Shown here piece by piece: positions 45,345 to 53,081 of a stretch of 53,081 nt of DNA. The notes beneath the pieces are model-generated. The model made no database searches. It was not told the origin of the DNA and worked only from the letters and a program-made list of their open reading frames with translations. Position 1 is the stretch's first letter. Every line of letters begins with the position of its first letter. The DNA is from Asaia bogorensis (GTDB lineage Bacteria > Pseudomonadota > Alphaproteobacteria > Acetobacterales > Acetobacteraceae). The stretch is taken from NCBI GenBank assembly GCA_943333505.2, contig CALQTN020000027.1, forward strand, positions 1 through 53,081. The letters run 5' to 3'. The translations under genes were made by a program, and so were the position numbers.

Positions 45345-46418
45345 ATGCAACGTCGAACATTCGGGCAATTGCTGGGCGCGGGCGTGGGGGTTGCGGCGTT
45401 GGGCCGCCAGGCGGCAGCTGCCGATCCGGTGAAGATCGGATTTATCTATGTCGGCCCGGTCGGCGATTTCGGCTGGACCTACCAGCACGATGTCGGCCGT
45501 CAGGCGGCGGTGGCCAAATACGGCAACGCGATCAAAACCACCTTCATCGAGAACGTACCCGATGGTCCCGACAGCGAAAAGGTGATCGCCGATCTGGCCA
45601 ATTCCGGCCACAAGCTGATCTTCACCACCTCGTTCGGTTTCATGAACCACACGGTGAAGATCGCCAAGCGCTTCCCGAAGGTCTTTTTCGAGCATGCCAC
45701 CGGCTATAAGCGCGAGACCAATCTGGCGACCTACAACGTCCGCTTCTATCAAGCGCGCTATGTCCAGGGCGTGATCGCCGGCCATCTCAGCAAGACCGGC
45801 ATTGCCGGCTATGTCGGCTCGGTGCCGGTGCCGGAAGTGGTGCAGGGCATCAACGCGTTCATGCTTGGCATGCGCAGCGTCAACCCGAAGGCGCGGCTGA
45901 AATTCATCCTGATCAATTCCTGGTACGATCCGCCGAAGGAAGGCGATGCCGCCAAGGCGCTGATGGACCAGGGCGCGGATATCATCACCCAGCACACCGA
46001 CAGCCCGGCGCCGCTCCAGGCCGCTGCCGGACGCGGCATCAAGGGCTTCGGTCAGGCGACGGATATGATCAAGTTCGCCCCCACCACCCAGCTGAGTGCG
46101 GCCATCGATCTCTGGTCGCCCTACTACATCAAGCGCATCGGCCAGGTGCTCGACGGGACTTGGAAAAGCGGCGACATCTGGGGCGGCTTTGATAGCGGCC
46201 TGCTCGAAATGGCGCCGTTCACCAACATGTCGGCCGAAATCGCCACCATTGCCACGGCCACGGTCGCCGCGATCAAATCCGGCAAGAACAAGGTGTTTAC
46301 CGGCCCGATCCTCGATCAGGCCGGCGCCACCAAACTCGCCGCCGGCGCCACCATGGATGATGGCGCGCTGAACAGCATGCAGTGGCTTGCCCAGGGGGTT
46401 GAAGGCAAGCTGACCTGA
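45345..46418 (+). CDS. BMP-family (nucleoside-type) ABC transporter substrate-binding protein
   Basis: This is the periplasmic receptor of the importer encoded downstream. The N-terminus MQRRTFGQLLGAGVGVAALG has a twin-arginine-like signal and an AAA cleavage region. The mature protein begins VKIGFIYVGPVGDFGWTYQH, the basic-membrane-protein (BMP/PnrA) opening, and includes FEHATGYK and DIITQHTDSPAPLQAA typical of purine-nucleoside receptors. Normal length at 357 residues. The first gene of a four-gene set with ATPase and two permeases; the next start is 8 bp away. Confidence 0.93.
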   Translation: MQRRTFGQLLGAGVGVAALGRQAAAADPVKIGFIYVGPVGDFGWTYQHDVGRQAAVAKYGNAIKTTFIENVPDGPDSEKVIADLANSGHKLIFTTSFGFMNHTVKIAKRFPKVFFEHATGYKRETNLATYNVRFYQARYVQGVIAGHLSKTGIAGYVGSVPVPEVVQGINAFMLGMRSVNPKARLKFILINSWYDPPKEGDAAKALMDQGADIITQHTDSPAPLQAAAGRGIKGFGQATDMIKFAPTTQLSAAIDLWSPYYIKRIGQVLDGTWKSGDIWGGFDSGLLEMAPFTNMSAEIATIATATVAAIKSGKNKVFTGPILDQAGATKLAAGATMDDGALNSMQWLAQGVEGKLT

Positions 46419-46426
46419 CGCACGCC

Positions 46427-47935
46427 ATGCCGCAATTGGTTGAGCTGGTCGGGATTACCAAGCAATTTCCCGGCTGCCTCGCCAATGATCACGTATCGCT
46501 GAGCATCGCGCCCCGGCAGATCCACGCGCTGCTGGGCGAGAACGGGGCGGGCAAATCCACCCTGGTGAAGATCATTTCGGGGATTTTGCGGCCTGACACG
46601 GGTCAAATCCTGTGGAATGGCACCCAGGTTACTATCGCCGACCCAGCCCATGCCCGCGCGCTCGGCATCGGCATGGTGTTCCAGCATTTCTCGTTGTTCG
46701 AGGCGCTGACGGTTGCCGAGAACATCGCGCTCGGCCTCGGCACTGCGCGGGAACGGGTGGGCTTGCGGGACCGGATCATTGCGGTCTCCCAAGGCTATGG
46801 CCTGCCGGTCGATCCCGATCGGGTGGTGCATGATCTGTCAGTGGGCGAACGCCAGCGCATCGAAATCGTACGCTGCCTGCTGCGCAATCCTAAGCTGCTG
46901 ATCATGGACGAGCCAACCTCGGTGCTGACCCCGCAGGAAGCCGAAACCCTGTTCGCGACCCTGCGGCGGCTGGCATCGGAAGGCTGCTCGATCCTTTATA
47001 TCAGCCACAAACTCGATGAAGTCCGCGCATTATGCGATGTCGCCACGATCATGCGGCAGGGCAGGGTGGTGGCGCATTGCGTGCCCAAGGAAAAGACCGC
47101 GCGTGAGCTTGCGTCGCTGATGATCGGAAGTGACTTCCAACTGCCCGCGTCGCGGCAGGCGTCGGTTACCGGTGCGCCGCGTCTGGTGGTGGATCATCTG
47201 TCGCTGGCCGCCACGAACCCGTTTGGCACGGCGTTGGCCGATGTGTCGTTCAGCGTGGCGGGCGGTGAAATTCTCGGCATCGCTGGCATTGCCGGCAACG
47301 GTCAGGGCGAGTTGATGGATGTGCTGTCCGGCGAAATCCTTGCCCCGGCGGCGGATGCGATCCGGCTCGATGCCACCCCGGTTGGAAAAACCGGCCCGCA
47401 TGGGCGGCGGCGGCTCGGTGGCTGCTTTGTTCCCGAGGAACGCAACGGCCATGCTGCGGTGGCCGGCATGTCGCTCGCGGAAAATTTTTTTCTGTCCGGA
47501 CAGTTGCGCGGCGTGCTGGCGCGCTTTGGCCTGATCCGCCGCGCCCGCACCACCGATTTCGCCGATCGTGTCATCAGCCAGTTCGATGTCCGTACCAGTG
47601 GTACGATGGCCGAGGCCAAATCTCTGTCGGGCGGCAATTTGCAGAAATTCCTGGTCGGGCGGGAAATGCTGCTCAACCCGGCGGTGCTGGTGGTCAGCCA
47701 GCCGACCTGGGGGGTGGATGCCAGCGCCGCCCAGGCGATCCATCAGGCGATCCTGGCGCTGGCAGCGTCGGGGGCCGCTATCGTGGTGATTTCCCAGGAC
47801 CTCGACGAGATCATGCTGCTCGCCGATCGCATCGCCGTCATCGCCGCCGGCCGGTTGTCCACGCCGCTGCCCGCCGCCGAGGCAACGCTGGAACGGATCG
47901 GCCTACTGATGGGCGGCGTGGTATCCCATGCTTAG
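46427..47935 (+). CDS. ABC transporter ATP-binding protein with two nucleotide-binding domains
   Basis: This 502-residue protein powers the nucleoside/sugar-type importer. The first domain is complete: Walker A GENGAGKSTLVK, signature LSVGERQRIEIVR, Walker B LLIMDEPTSVLTP. The second has a degenerate Walker A (GIAGNGQGELMDV) and altered Walker B (LVVSQPTWGVD), the usual asymmetry of RbsA/YufO-like ATPases, so one site hydrolyses ATP. It sits between the BMP receptor and two permeases, overlapping the first permease gene by 8 bp. Confidence 0.95.
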   Translation: MPQLVELVGITKQFPGCLANDHVSLSIAPRQIHALLGENGAGKSTLVKIISGILRPDTGQILWNGTQVTIADPAHARALGIGMVFQHFSLFEALTVAENIALGLGTARERVGLRDRIIAVSQGYGLPVDPDRVVHDLSVGERQRIEIVRCLLRNPKLLIMDEPTSVLTPQEAETLFATLRRLASEGCSILYISHKLDEVRALCDVATIMRQGRVVAHCVPKEKTARELASLMIGSDFQLPASRQASVTGAPRLVVDHLSLAATNPFGTALADVSFSVAGGEILGIAGIAGNGQGELMDVLSGEILAPAADAIRLDATPVGKTGPHGRRRLGGCFVPEERNGHAAVAGMSLAENFFLSGQLRGVLARFGLIRRARTTDFADRVISQFDVRTSGTMAEAKSLSGGNLQKFLVGREMLLNPAVLVVSQPTWGVDASAAQAIHQAILALAASGAAIVVISQDLDEIMLLADRIAVIAAGRLSTPLPAAEATLERIGLLMGGVVSHA

Positions 47936-48989
47936 CTTGTCCCCCCGCGGTGCTGCGTCTGGTTTCTGGCGCTATGCCGCCCCGGTGTTGGCCCTGGCGC
48001 TGACCGCGCTGATCGCGGGCGCCCTGTTTGCTGCGATGGGGCGGCCGGCATTGCTCACCGTCACCACGTTTCTGATCACCCCGCTGCTTGCGACTGGTGG
48101 GCTAGAGGCGTTGCTGGTGAAAGCCGCGCCCCTGGTGATGATGGGGGTGGGGCTGTCGATCGCCTATCGCGCCAATGTCTGGAATATCGGCGCCGAGGGC
48201 CAGTATATTCTCGGGGCCCTGGCCGCTGGTGGGCTCGCTTTGGCCCTGCCGGACGCACCTGGCTGGCTGATCGTGCCGCTATTGATCGCGGCCGGGCTGA
48301 TCGGCGGCGCGGGCTACGCGCTGATCGTTGCCTGGCTGCGCGCCCGGTTCAATGCCAATGAGATCCTCACCAGCCTGATGCTGGCCTATGTCGCGCAATA
48401 TCTGCTGGTCTACCTCGTGACCGGCCCGTGGCGCGATCCGGAGGGCTTCGGCTTTCCGCAAACCGCGCTGTTTTCCGATGCGGCCGGCGGACCGCGGCTG
48501 CTTGAGGGCAGCAATCTGCATCTCGGTCTGGTCTTCGCGCCGCTGATTGCGGTGCTGGCCTGGGTGATGCTGGGCCGCAGCGTGCTGGGTTTCCAGTTTC
48601 GAGTTCTGGGCCAGGCACCGCGAGCCGCCCGCTTTGCCGGCTTTGACGAAAACCGGCTGATCTGGCTCGCCATGGCGATCAGCGGCGGGCTTGCCGGGCT
48701 TGCCGGGATGTTCGAGGTCACTGGCAATCAGGGCCAACTCACCATCAATCTTGGGCCGGGCTATGGTTTCACCGCGATCATTGTTGGCTTTCTTGGCCGG
48801 CTTAACCCGCTCGGGGTCATCCCGGCCGGGCTTTTGCTGGCGCTGACATATCTTGGCGGCGATGCGGCACAGATGAATTTGGGGCTGTCGAGCGCGATCA
48901 CCGGCATATTCCAGGGGATTTTATTGTTCTGCCTGCTGGGATCGGATGTTCTGATCACCCATCGGCTCCGCTGGAAACCCTTGAAATGA
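47928..48989 (+). CDS. ABC transporter permease (BPD_transp_2, YufP-like)
   Basis: First permease of the importer, 353 residues with about nine hydrophobic helices. It contains VGLSIAYRANVWNIGAEGQY, the conserved NIGAEGQ motif of nucleoside/sugar permeases, and RVLGQAPRAARFAGF, part of the ATPase-coupling loop. It overlaps the ATPase gene by 8 bp and the next permease by 4 bp, so all are translated together. Confidence 0.94.
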   Translation: MLSLSPRGAASGFWRYAAPVLALALTALIAGALFAAMGRPALLTVTTFLITPLLATGGLEALLVKAAPLVMMGVGLSIAYRANVWNIGAEGQYILGALAAGGLALALPDAPGWLIVPLLIAAGLIGGAGYALIVAWLRARFNANEILTSLMLAYVAQYLLVYLVTGPWRDPEGFGFPQTALFSDAAGGPRLLEGSNLHLGLVFAPLIAVLAWVMLGRSVLGFQFRVLGQAPRAARFAGFDENRLIWLAMAISGGLAGLAGMFEVTGNQGQLTINLGPGYGFTAIIVGFLGRLNPLGVIPAGLLLALTYLGGDAAQMNLGLSSAITGIFQGILLFCLLGSDVLITHRLRWKPLK

Positions 48990-49897
48990 CCGCCTTGCTG
49001 GTCAGCGTTATCGCCTCGGCAACGCCGTTATTGCTCGCGGCTCTCGGGGCGCTGATGGTCGAAAAAGTCGCCGTGCTCAATCTCGGGGTTGAAGGCATGA
49101 TGCTGCTCGGGGCCGTAGCGGGCTTTGCGGTCGCGCATGAAACCGGGAGTTTGTCGCTCGCCCTGATGGCCGCGATCGGTGCCGGGATGGCGATGGCGTT
49201 GTTGTTCGCCGTGCTGACCCTGACCTTGCGGGCCAACCAGACCGCAACCGGCCTTGCGCTGACGATCTTTGGCCGTGGTTTCAGCGCACTGGTGGGCGTG
49301 GGCTATATCGGCATTGCGGCGCCGACTCTGCCACGCATTGCGATCCCGGGTCTGTCCGATCTGCCGTTCCTGGGACCTGTCCTGTTCGGCCATGATCCGC
49401 TGGTTTACGCCGCGCTGGCGATGGTTGGCGCGGTGGCGTGGTTTCTCTACCGCACCCATGCTGGCCTGATCCTGCGCGCGATCGGCGATCAGCACGATGC
49501 CGCACATGTGCTCGGCTACAAGGTTGTCCGTATCCGATACATGACGGTGTTGTTCGGCGGCGCCATGGCGGGCGTCGCCGGCGCCTATATGTCGCTGTCC
49601 TACACCCCGCTCTGGACCCAGGACATGATTGCCGGGCGTGGCTGGGTGGCGCTCGCTTTGGTAACCTTCGCTGCCTGGCGGCCGTTCTGGTTGATGATTG
49701 GCGCCTGGCTGTTTGGCGGGATCATGTATCTGTCGCTTTATATGCAGGCGCTCGGGGCGCCAGTGCCGACCGCGCTGCTGTCCGCACTGCCCTATCTTGG
49801 CACCATCCTGGTGCTGGTGCTGATTTCGCGTGACCGCCGCCGCATTCGCCTGCATCGCCCGGCGATGTTGGGCAGGCCCTTCAGCGCCGGGGGGTGA
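48986..49897 (+). CDS. ABC transporter permease (BPD_transp_2, YufQ-like)
   Basis: Second permease of the importer, 303 residues. The motif VEKVAVLNLGVEGMMLLGAV corresponds to the NLGVEGMM signature of the shorter partner in BMP-type importers. ILRAIGDQHDAAHVLGYKVV is the coupling-helix region. It starts with ATGA overlapping the preceding gene. An MFS gene follows after 33 bp. Confidence 0.94.
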   Translation: MTALLVSVIASATPLLLAALGALMVEKVAVLNLGVEGMMLLGAVAGFAVAHETGSLSLALMAAIGAGMAMALLFAVLTLTLRANQTATGLALTIFGRGFSALVGVGYIGIAAPTLPRIAIPGLSDLPFLGPVLFGHDPLVYAALAMVGAVAWFLYRTHAGLILRAIGDQHDAAHVLGYKVVRIRYMTVLFGGAMAGVAGAYMSLSYTPLWTQDMIAGRGWVALALVTFAAWRPFWLMIGAWLFGGIMYLSLYMQALGAPVPTALLSALPYLGTILVLVLISRDRRRIRLHRPAMLGRPFSAGG

Positions 49898-49930
49898 CGG
49901 CGCCCGCGTGGCGTCGCACACTGTGGCTGG

Positions 49931-51136
49931 ATGGAAACGCAAAGAATAGCTGGCCACGACATTACCCGACTATGGATTATTGGCGGCGCCAATAACGTGG
50001 TGCGCTGGCTCGAATTGCTGGCCGCGGCCTTGTTCACCTTCGAGATCACCGGTTCAGGCTTTGCCGTCGCCGCAGTGACCGCCGCGCGCACCCTGCCGAT
50101 GATGATGTTCGGGGCCTTTGCCGGCGTCGTCTCCGACGCCATCGACCGCAAGCGCATCATCATGACCGGGATGCTGATCACCGCCACCCTGTCGGCGACG
50201 ATCTGCGGGCTTGGCCTCGCCGGGCTCGCCCAGCCCTGGCATGTCGGGATTACCGCGTTTCTATGCGGCACGGTGTGGTCCACCGAGATGTCGAGCCGCC
50301 GTCGCATGGTGGCCGATACCGCAGCGCCAGGCATGCTGGCGCGGGTGATCGCGGTAGACAGCCTGGCCGGGGCGACCACCCGCATGGTCGGACCACTATT
50401 GGCCGGCATCACCTATCAGCTTGGTGGCTTGCCCGGGGCATACTTCATCACCACGGTGTTGAGCCTGATCAATTTTGTGCTGGCCCAACCGATCCATCAT
50501 CACCAGATCACGCGCCCGCTCTCATTGTCCGGTGTGTTGTCCGATCTCAGGGATGGTTTGCGCACGGCGGCGTCGATCCCGCAGGTTGCTGCGGTCTTGG
50601 CGGTAACGGTGGCGATGAACATGTTCGGTTTCTGCTATTCGGCGTTGATCGCCCCGCTGGCGCTGAAGCTGTTCGCGGTGCCGAACGCGATGGTGGGGGT
50701 GCTGGGGGCGGCTGAATCGGCGGGGGCACTGCTGGCGGGCGCCTGGCTGACCAGCCGCACCCCGCGCATGGCGCCGCGCACGCTGATGATCGCGGGTTCG
50801 GCGCTATTCACCGTCTGCCTGCTGCTGCTGCCGTTGGTGCCTGGCTTCTGGTCAGCCTGCCTGTTGCTGCTGATTGGCGGCACCGGCACCGCCGCGTTCA
50901 GCAACATGCAAACCCTGCTGGTGATGAACGGCGCCCCGCAGGCCATGCGCTCGCGCCTGCTCGGCCTGATCACCGTCTGCATCGGCACCGGCCCGCTTGG
51001 CCAACTGGCCATCGGCGCCCTGGCCGATGGCTTTGGATTGCGGGCTGCCGTTGAAATCATGGCTAGCATCGGCCTCGTTACGATCCTGGCCATCGGCTGG
51101 GTGTGGCGCCGGGTGGAACCGCAGCCTGGAGCGTGA
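49931..51136 (+). CDS. Major facilitator superfamily transporter
   Basis: The 401-residue protein has about twelve hydrophobic helices. GVVSDAIDRKRIIMTGML is the loop between helices 2 and 3 with the MFS motif (G-xxx-D-xxx-RK), and LTSRTPRMAPRTLMIAGS is the equivalent loop in the second half. It resembles EntS-like or MFS_3 exporters; substrate unknown. It follows the BMP importer genes by 33 bp. Its TGA stop (51134-51136) lies inside the left end of the dispersed repeat. Confidence 0.88.
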   Translation: METQRIAGHDITRLWIIGGANNVVRWLELLAAALFTFEITGSGFAVAAVTAARTLPMMMFGAFAGVVSDAIDRKRIIMTGMLITATLSATICGLGLAGLAQPWHVGITAFLCGTVWSTEMSSRRRMVADTAAPGMLARVIAVDSLAGATTRMVGPLLAGITYQLGGLPGAYFITTVLSLINFVLAQPIHHHQITRPLSLSGVLSDLRDGLRTAASIPQVAAVLAVTVAMNMFGFCYSALIAPLALKLFAVPNAMVGVLGAAESAGALLAGAWLTSRTPRMAPRTLMIAGSALFTVCLLLLPLVPGFWSACLLLLIGGTGTAAFSNMQTLLVMNGAPQAMRSRLLGLITVCIGTGPLGQLAIGALADGFGLRAAVEIMASIGLVTILAIGWVWRRVEPQPGA

Positions 51137-51231
51137 TGACCGTAGGTGGAATCACCGAAGGTCTGAATCACGCGACCAAACAAAGAGTTAGAGAGTGATG
51201 ACCGCGCCTATCCGCGGTCATCACTCTCTAG
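51129..51231. repeat. Dispersed MITE-like element, copy 2
   Basis: This 103-bp sequence matches copy 1 at 8276-8377 except for a few positions: GGCC becomes GAATC in the middle, C becomes T at the stem base, and the loop differs. Its 18-bp stem is again perfect (TAGAGAGTGATGACCGCG with its complement) around a 6-base loop. As in copy 1 it lies between convergent genes. The left end supplies the MFS stop TGA, and the right-end CTAG supplies the TAG of the M81 gene. Confidence 0.8.
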
Positions 51232-52697
51232 AAAATAAGGCCGGGACTTGTGTCCATATCCAACGGCCAGATCGGGCGTTGGAGTTTCTGATAAGGGATT
51301 TTCCGATAATCGCGCGGAATGGGCCCGTCGGCGTCGATATACATCACCTTCTTGGCGATCGGCCCGAAGGCCGCCATGAAGTGATTGGTCGATTTGACCA
51401 CCACCAGCTTGCAGGTGGTGGGCTCGATGCCGACATTGCGGAATATCTCGAGGCCCAGCGCCTGGGTGCGGTTGGAAATCAGCACCACCGTCACCCCGCC
51501 AATCCGGACCGCAGCGCAATCGCCCAACGGCACCTGGGTCGGCCCGAAACTCTGCCAGCAATCGCGCGCAAGCCCGGTCACGGTCACCGTCGCGTCAACC
51601 GGACTGCCCGAGGCCGGGCCGGTCTTGCCGCCAAAGCGCAGCGGGAAACTTGCCCCCAGCCCGGCATCGAAGCAGAGCCGCACCGCCACCTGATCCCATA
51701 TCGGCGCGAGGACGGCGTCCTGGGCGTCAACCGCGATTAGCCGATGCAGGATGGTGGTGTTGTCCGACGGCGCGCCGCCGCCGGCATTATCGGCCGGATC
51801 AGCCATCACCACCGGGGTAGAATTGGCCGCGATCGCGATTGCGATGCCGTTATTAACCTCGAAGAACTCCGGCGCGGTGCGCCCGCGCATGGCGACGAAT
51901 TCCTCACCGATCTCGGTTGCCAGCCAGTCAGCTTTGGCCTTGTCGCCATCGACCACCACCAGAATGCGCCCGCCGAGTTCGGGGACATCGGCATAGGGGA
52001 AGCAATGGCCGATCGAGACCGATAAAATCCCATTGCGGCCTTCCATCGCCGCGGTGCGGTCAACGAATTCGCGCATCAGCGGCAAGGTGGTCGGGTAGCT
52101 GCCGATCTGGCGGCAATCATAAAGTGACATCACCGGGCGGATTTCGCGGCGGATCGTGCGGAGTACCAGCGTGAGCAATTCCTCGGCGCGCTCGACAACG
52201 TCGGTATGCGGGAATTCCTTGTAGAGAATGATGATGTCGCAAAGTGACACGCGCTTGACGGTCAAATGGCAATGCGGGTCAAGCTCCATCCCGATCACGC
52301 AATTGGGGCCGACGATGTTGCGCACCCGTTCGGCGATGTCACCTTCGACATCGTCGTAGCCATGCGCCACCATCGCCCCGTGCAGCCCGAGCAGCACCCC
52401 GTCGAGCGGCATGGCGGCTTGCACCTGGGCGATGATTTCGTCGCGCATCATTTCATAGTCAGCGCGGTTGGTGGTGCCTGCGGGGCTTGCGGCAAAGCAG
52501 CTGCCTTCGATCAGGGTGAAGCCGTCTTCCGCCGCGCGGCGCCGTGCCACCCAAAGCGGCGCGGTGCACATCAGTGGCGTATCATCGGGATGTTCGCCCG
52601 GGCGCAGGAACACGCTTTCCTGGTAGGCGGCGAGGGAGGTCGGCAGGGCCGAAAATGTGTTGGTCTCGGTTGCCAGCGTGCAGGCGAAAATGCGCAT
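51228..52697 (-). CDS. M81 family metallopeptidase (MlrC-like)
   Basis: MlrC-type proteins are zinc-dependent hydrolases named for a microcystin-degradation enzyme; most genomic members act on unknown small peptides or amides. The 489-residue protein starts at 52697 (MRIFACTLATETNTFS), preceded by GGGGAAG. Motifs are GLHGAMVAHGYDDVEGD, MELDPHCHLT, and LYKEFPHTDVVERA, where His and Asp residues fit metal binding, and a C-terminal MlrC-type domain with DNAGGGAPSDNT. The frame upstream to 53072 overlaps pobA and is rejected. It diverges from pobA. Its stop lies in the dispersed repeat. Confidence 0.92.
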   Translation of the reverse strand: MRIFACTLATETNTFSALPTSLAAYQESVFLRPGEHPDDTPLMCTAPLWVARRRAAEDGFTLIEGSCFAASPAGTTNRADYEMMRDEIIAQVQAAMPLDGVLLGLHGAMVAHGYDDVEGDIAERVRNIVGPNCVIGMELDPHCHLTVKRVSLCDIIILYKEFPHTDVVERAEELLTLVLRTIRREIRPVMSLYDCRQIGSYPTTLPLMREFVDRTAAMEGRNGILSVSIGHCFPYADVPELGGRILVVVDGDKAKADWLATEIGEEFVAMRGRTAPEFFEVNNGIAIAIAANSTPVVMADPADNAGGGAPSDNTTILHRLIAVDAQDAVLAPIWDQVAVRLCFDAGLGASFPLRFGGKTGPASGSPVDATVTVTGLARDCWQSFGPTQVPLGDCAAVRIGGVTVVLISNRTQALGLEIFRNVGIEPTTCKLVVVKSTNHFMAAFGPIAKKVMYIDADGPIPRDYRKIPYQKLQRPIWPLDMDTSPGLIF

Positions 52698-52838
52698 CAA
52701 GGTCTTCCCCAGTTCTGTGTGCCAGCGTTCTTTTTGCCAGGTTCTTTGCGCCGGCGGGCGCGCATGGCAGTGTCGGCCCGGGCCGTGGCGGTCCAGGCAA
52801 TGGCGGGTGGGAAGAATGTGCGCAGGACGCGACGCTGA

Positions 52839-53081
<243 letters not shown>

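Overview
The window is about 53 kb of GC-rich, densely coding chromosome from an alphaproteobacterium. It is most likely Rhodospirillales and probably Acetobacteraceae. That placement is an inference from the leuS-lptE-holA and ileS-lspA-DUF3035 gene orders, an FtsK translocase, a MutL that carries the endonuclease motif, and small proteins I associate with that family. No rRNA, tRNA, CRISPR array or complete insertion sequence was found. Genes run off both ends: an ATP-grasp ligase on the left and a 4-hydroxybenzoate 3-monooxygenase on the right.

Layout. 1-1946: ATP-grasp ligase and an NHL beta-propeller protein. 1984-3920: a lower-GC, translationally coupled three-gene island on the minus strand, made of an XRE regulator, a small DUF4258-like protein and a protein whose C-terminus resembles the SeqA DNA-binding domain, with a 60-bp imperfect palindrome upstream. 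4237-4815: a conserved hypothetical. 5076-12096: acyl-CoA and organic-acid catabolism (CaiB-type CoA-transferase, HMG-CoA-lyase-like protein, crotonase, HpcH aldolase, solute-binding protein, LhgO-like oxidase). 12288-17281: DUF1194 protein, then leuS-lptE-holA. 17369-19776: Baeyer-Villiger-type monooxygenase and glutathione S-transferase. 19816-31406: four 156-bp tandem repeats, two very large paralogous PATR-repeat proteins with PEP-CTERM tails, a decayed GST remnant between them, and a giant TPR protein. 31435-37803: membrane protein, ftsK, a hydratase and ribF. 37924-45233: ileS-lspA-DUF3035 lipoprotein, pgi-mutL. 45345-53081: a nucleoside-type (BMP) ABC importer, an MFS exporter, an M81/MlrC peptidase and the start of pobA.

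The most unusual parts are as follows. (1) The XRE / DUF4258-like / SeqA-like operon looks like a horizontally acquired genetic-conflict or DNA-binding module. (2) A roughly 102-bp MITE-like element occurs twice, 43 kb apart, both times between convergent genes, and its terminal CTAG supplies the TAG stop of the minus-strand gene each time. (3) The PEP-CTERM adhesin locus appears to have arisen by duplication of a GST-adhesin unit. A promoter-like motif, TTGACA-N14-TGTGCAA, is repeated once per 156-bp unit before the first adhesin and again before the second. The first adhesin has lost the leading proline of its PEP motif (AEP).

All functional calls come from reading sequence and family knowledge. 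No database searches were run.
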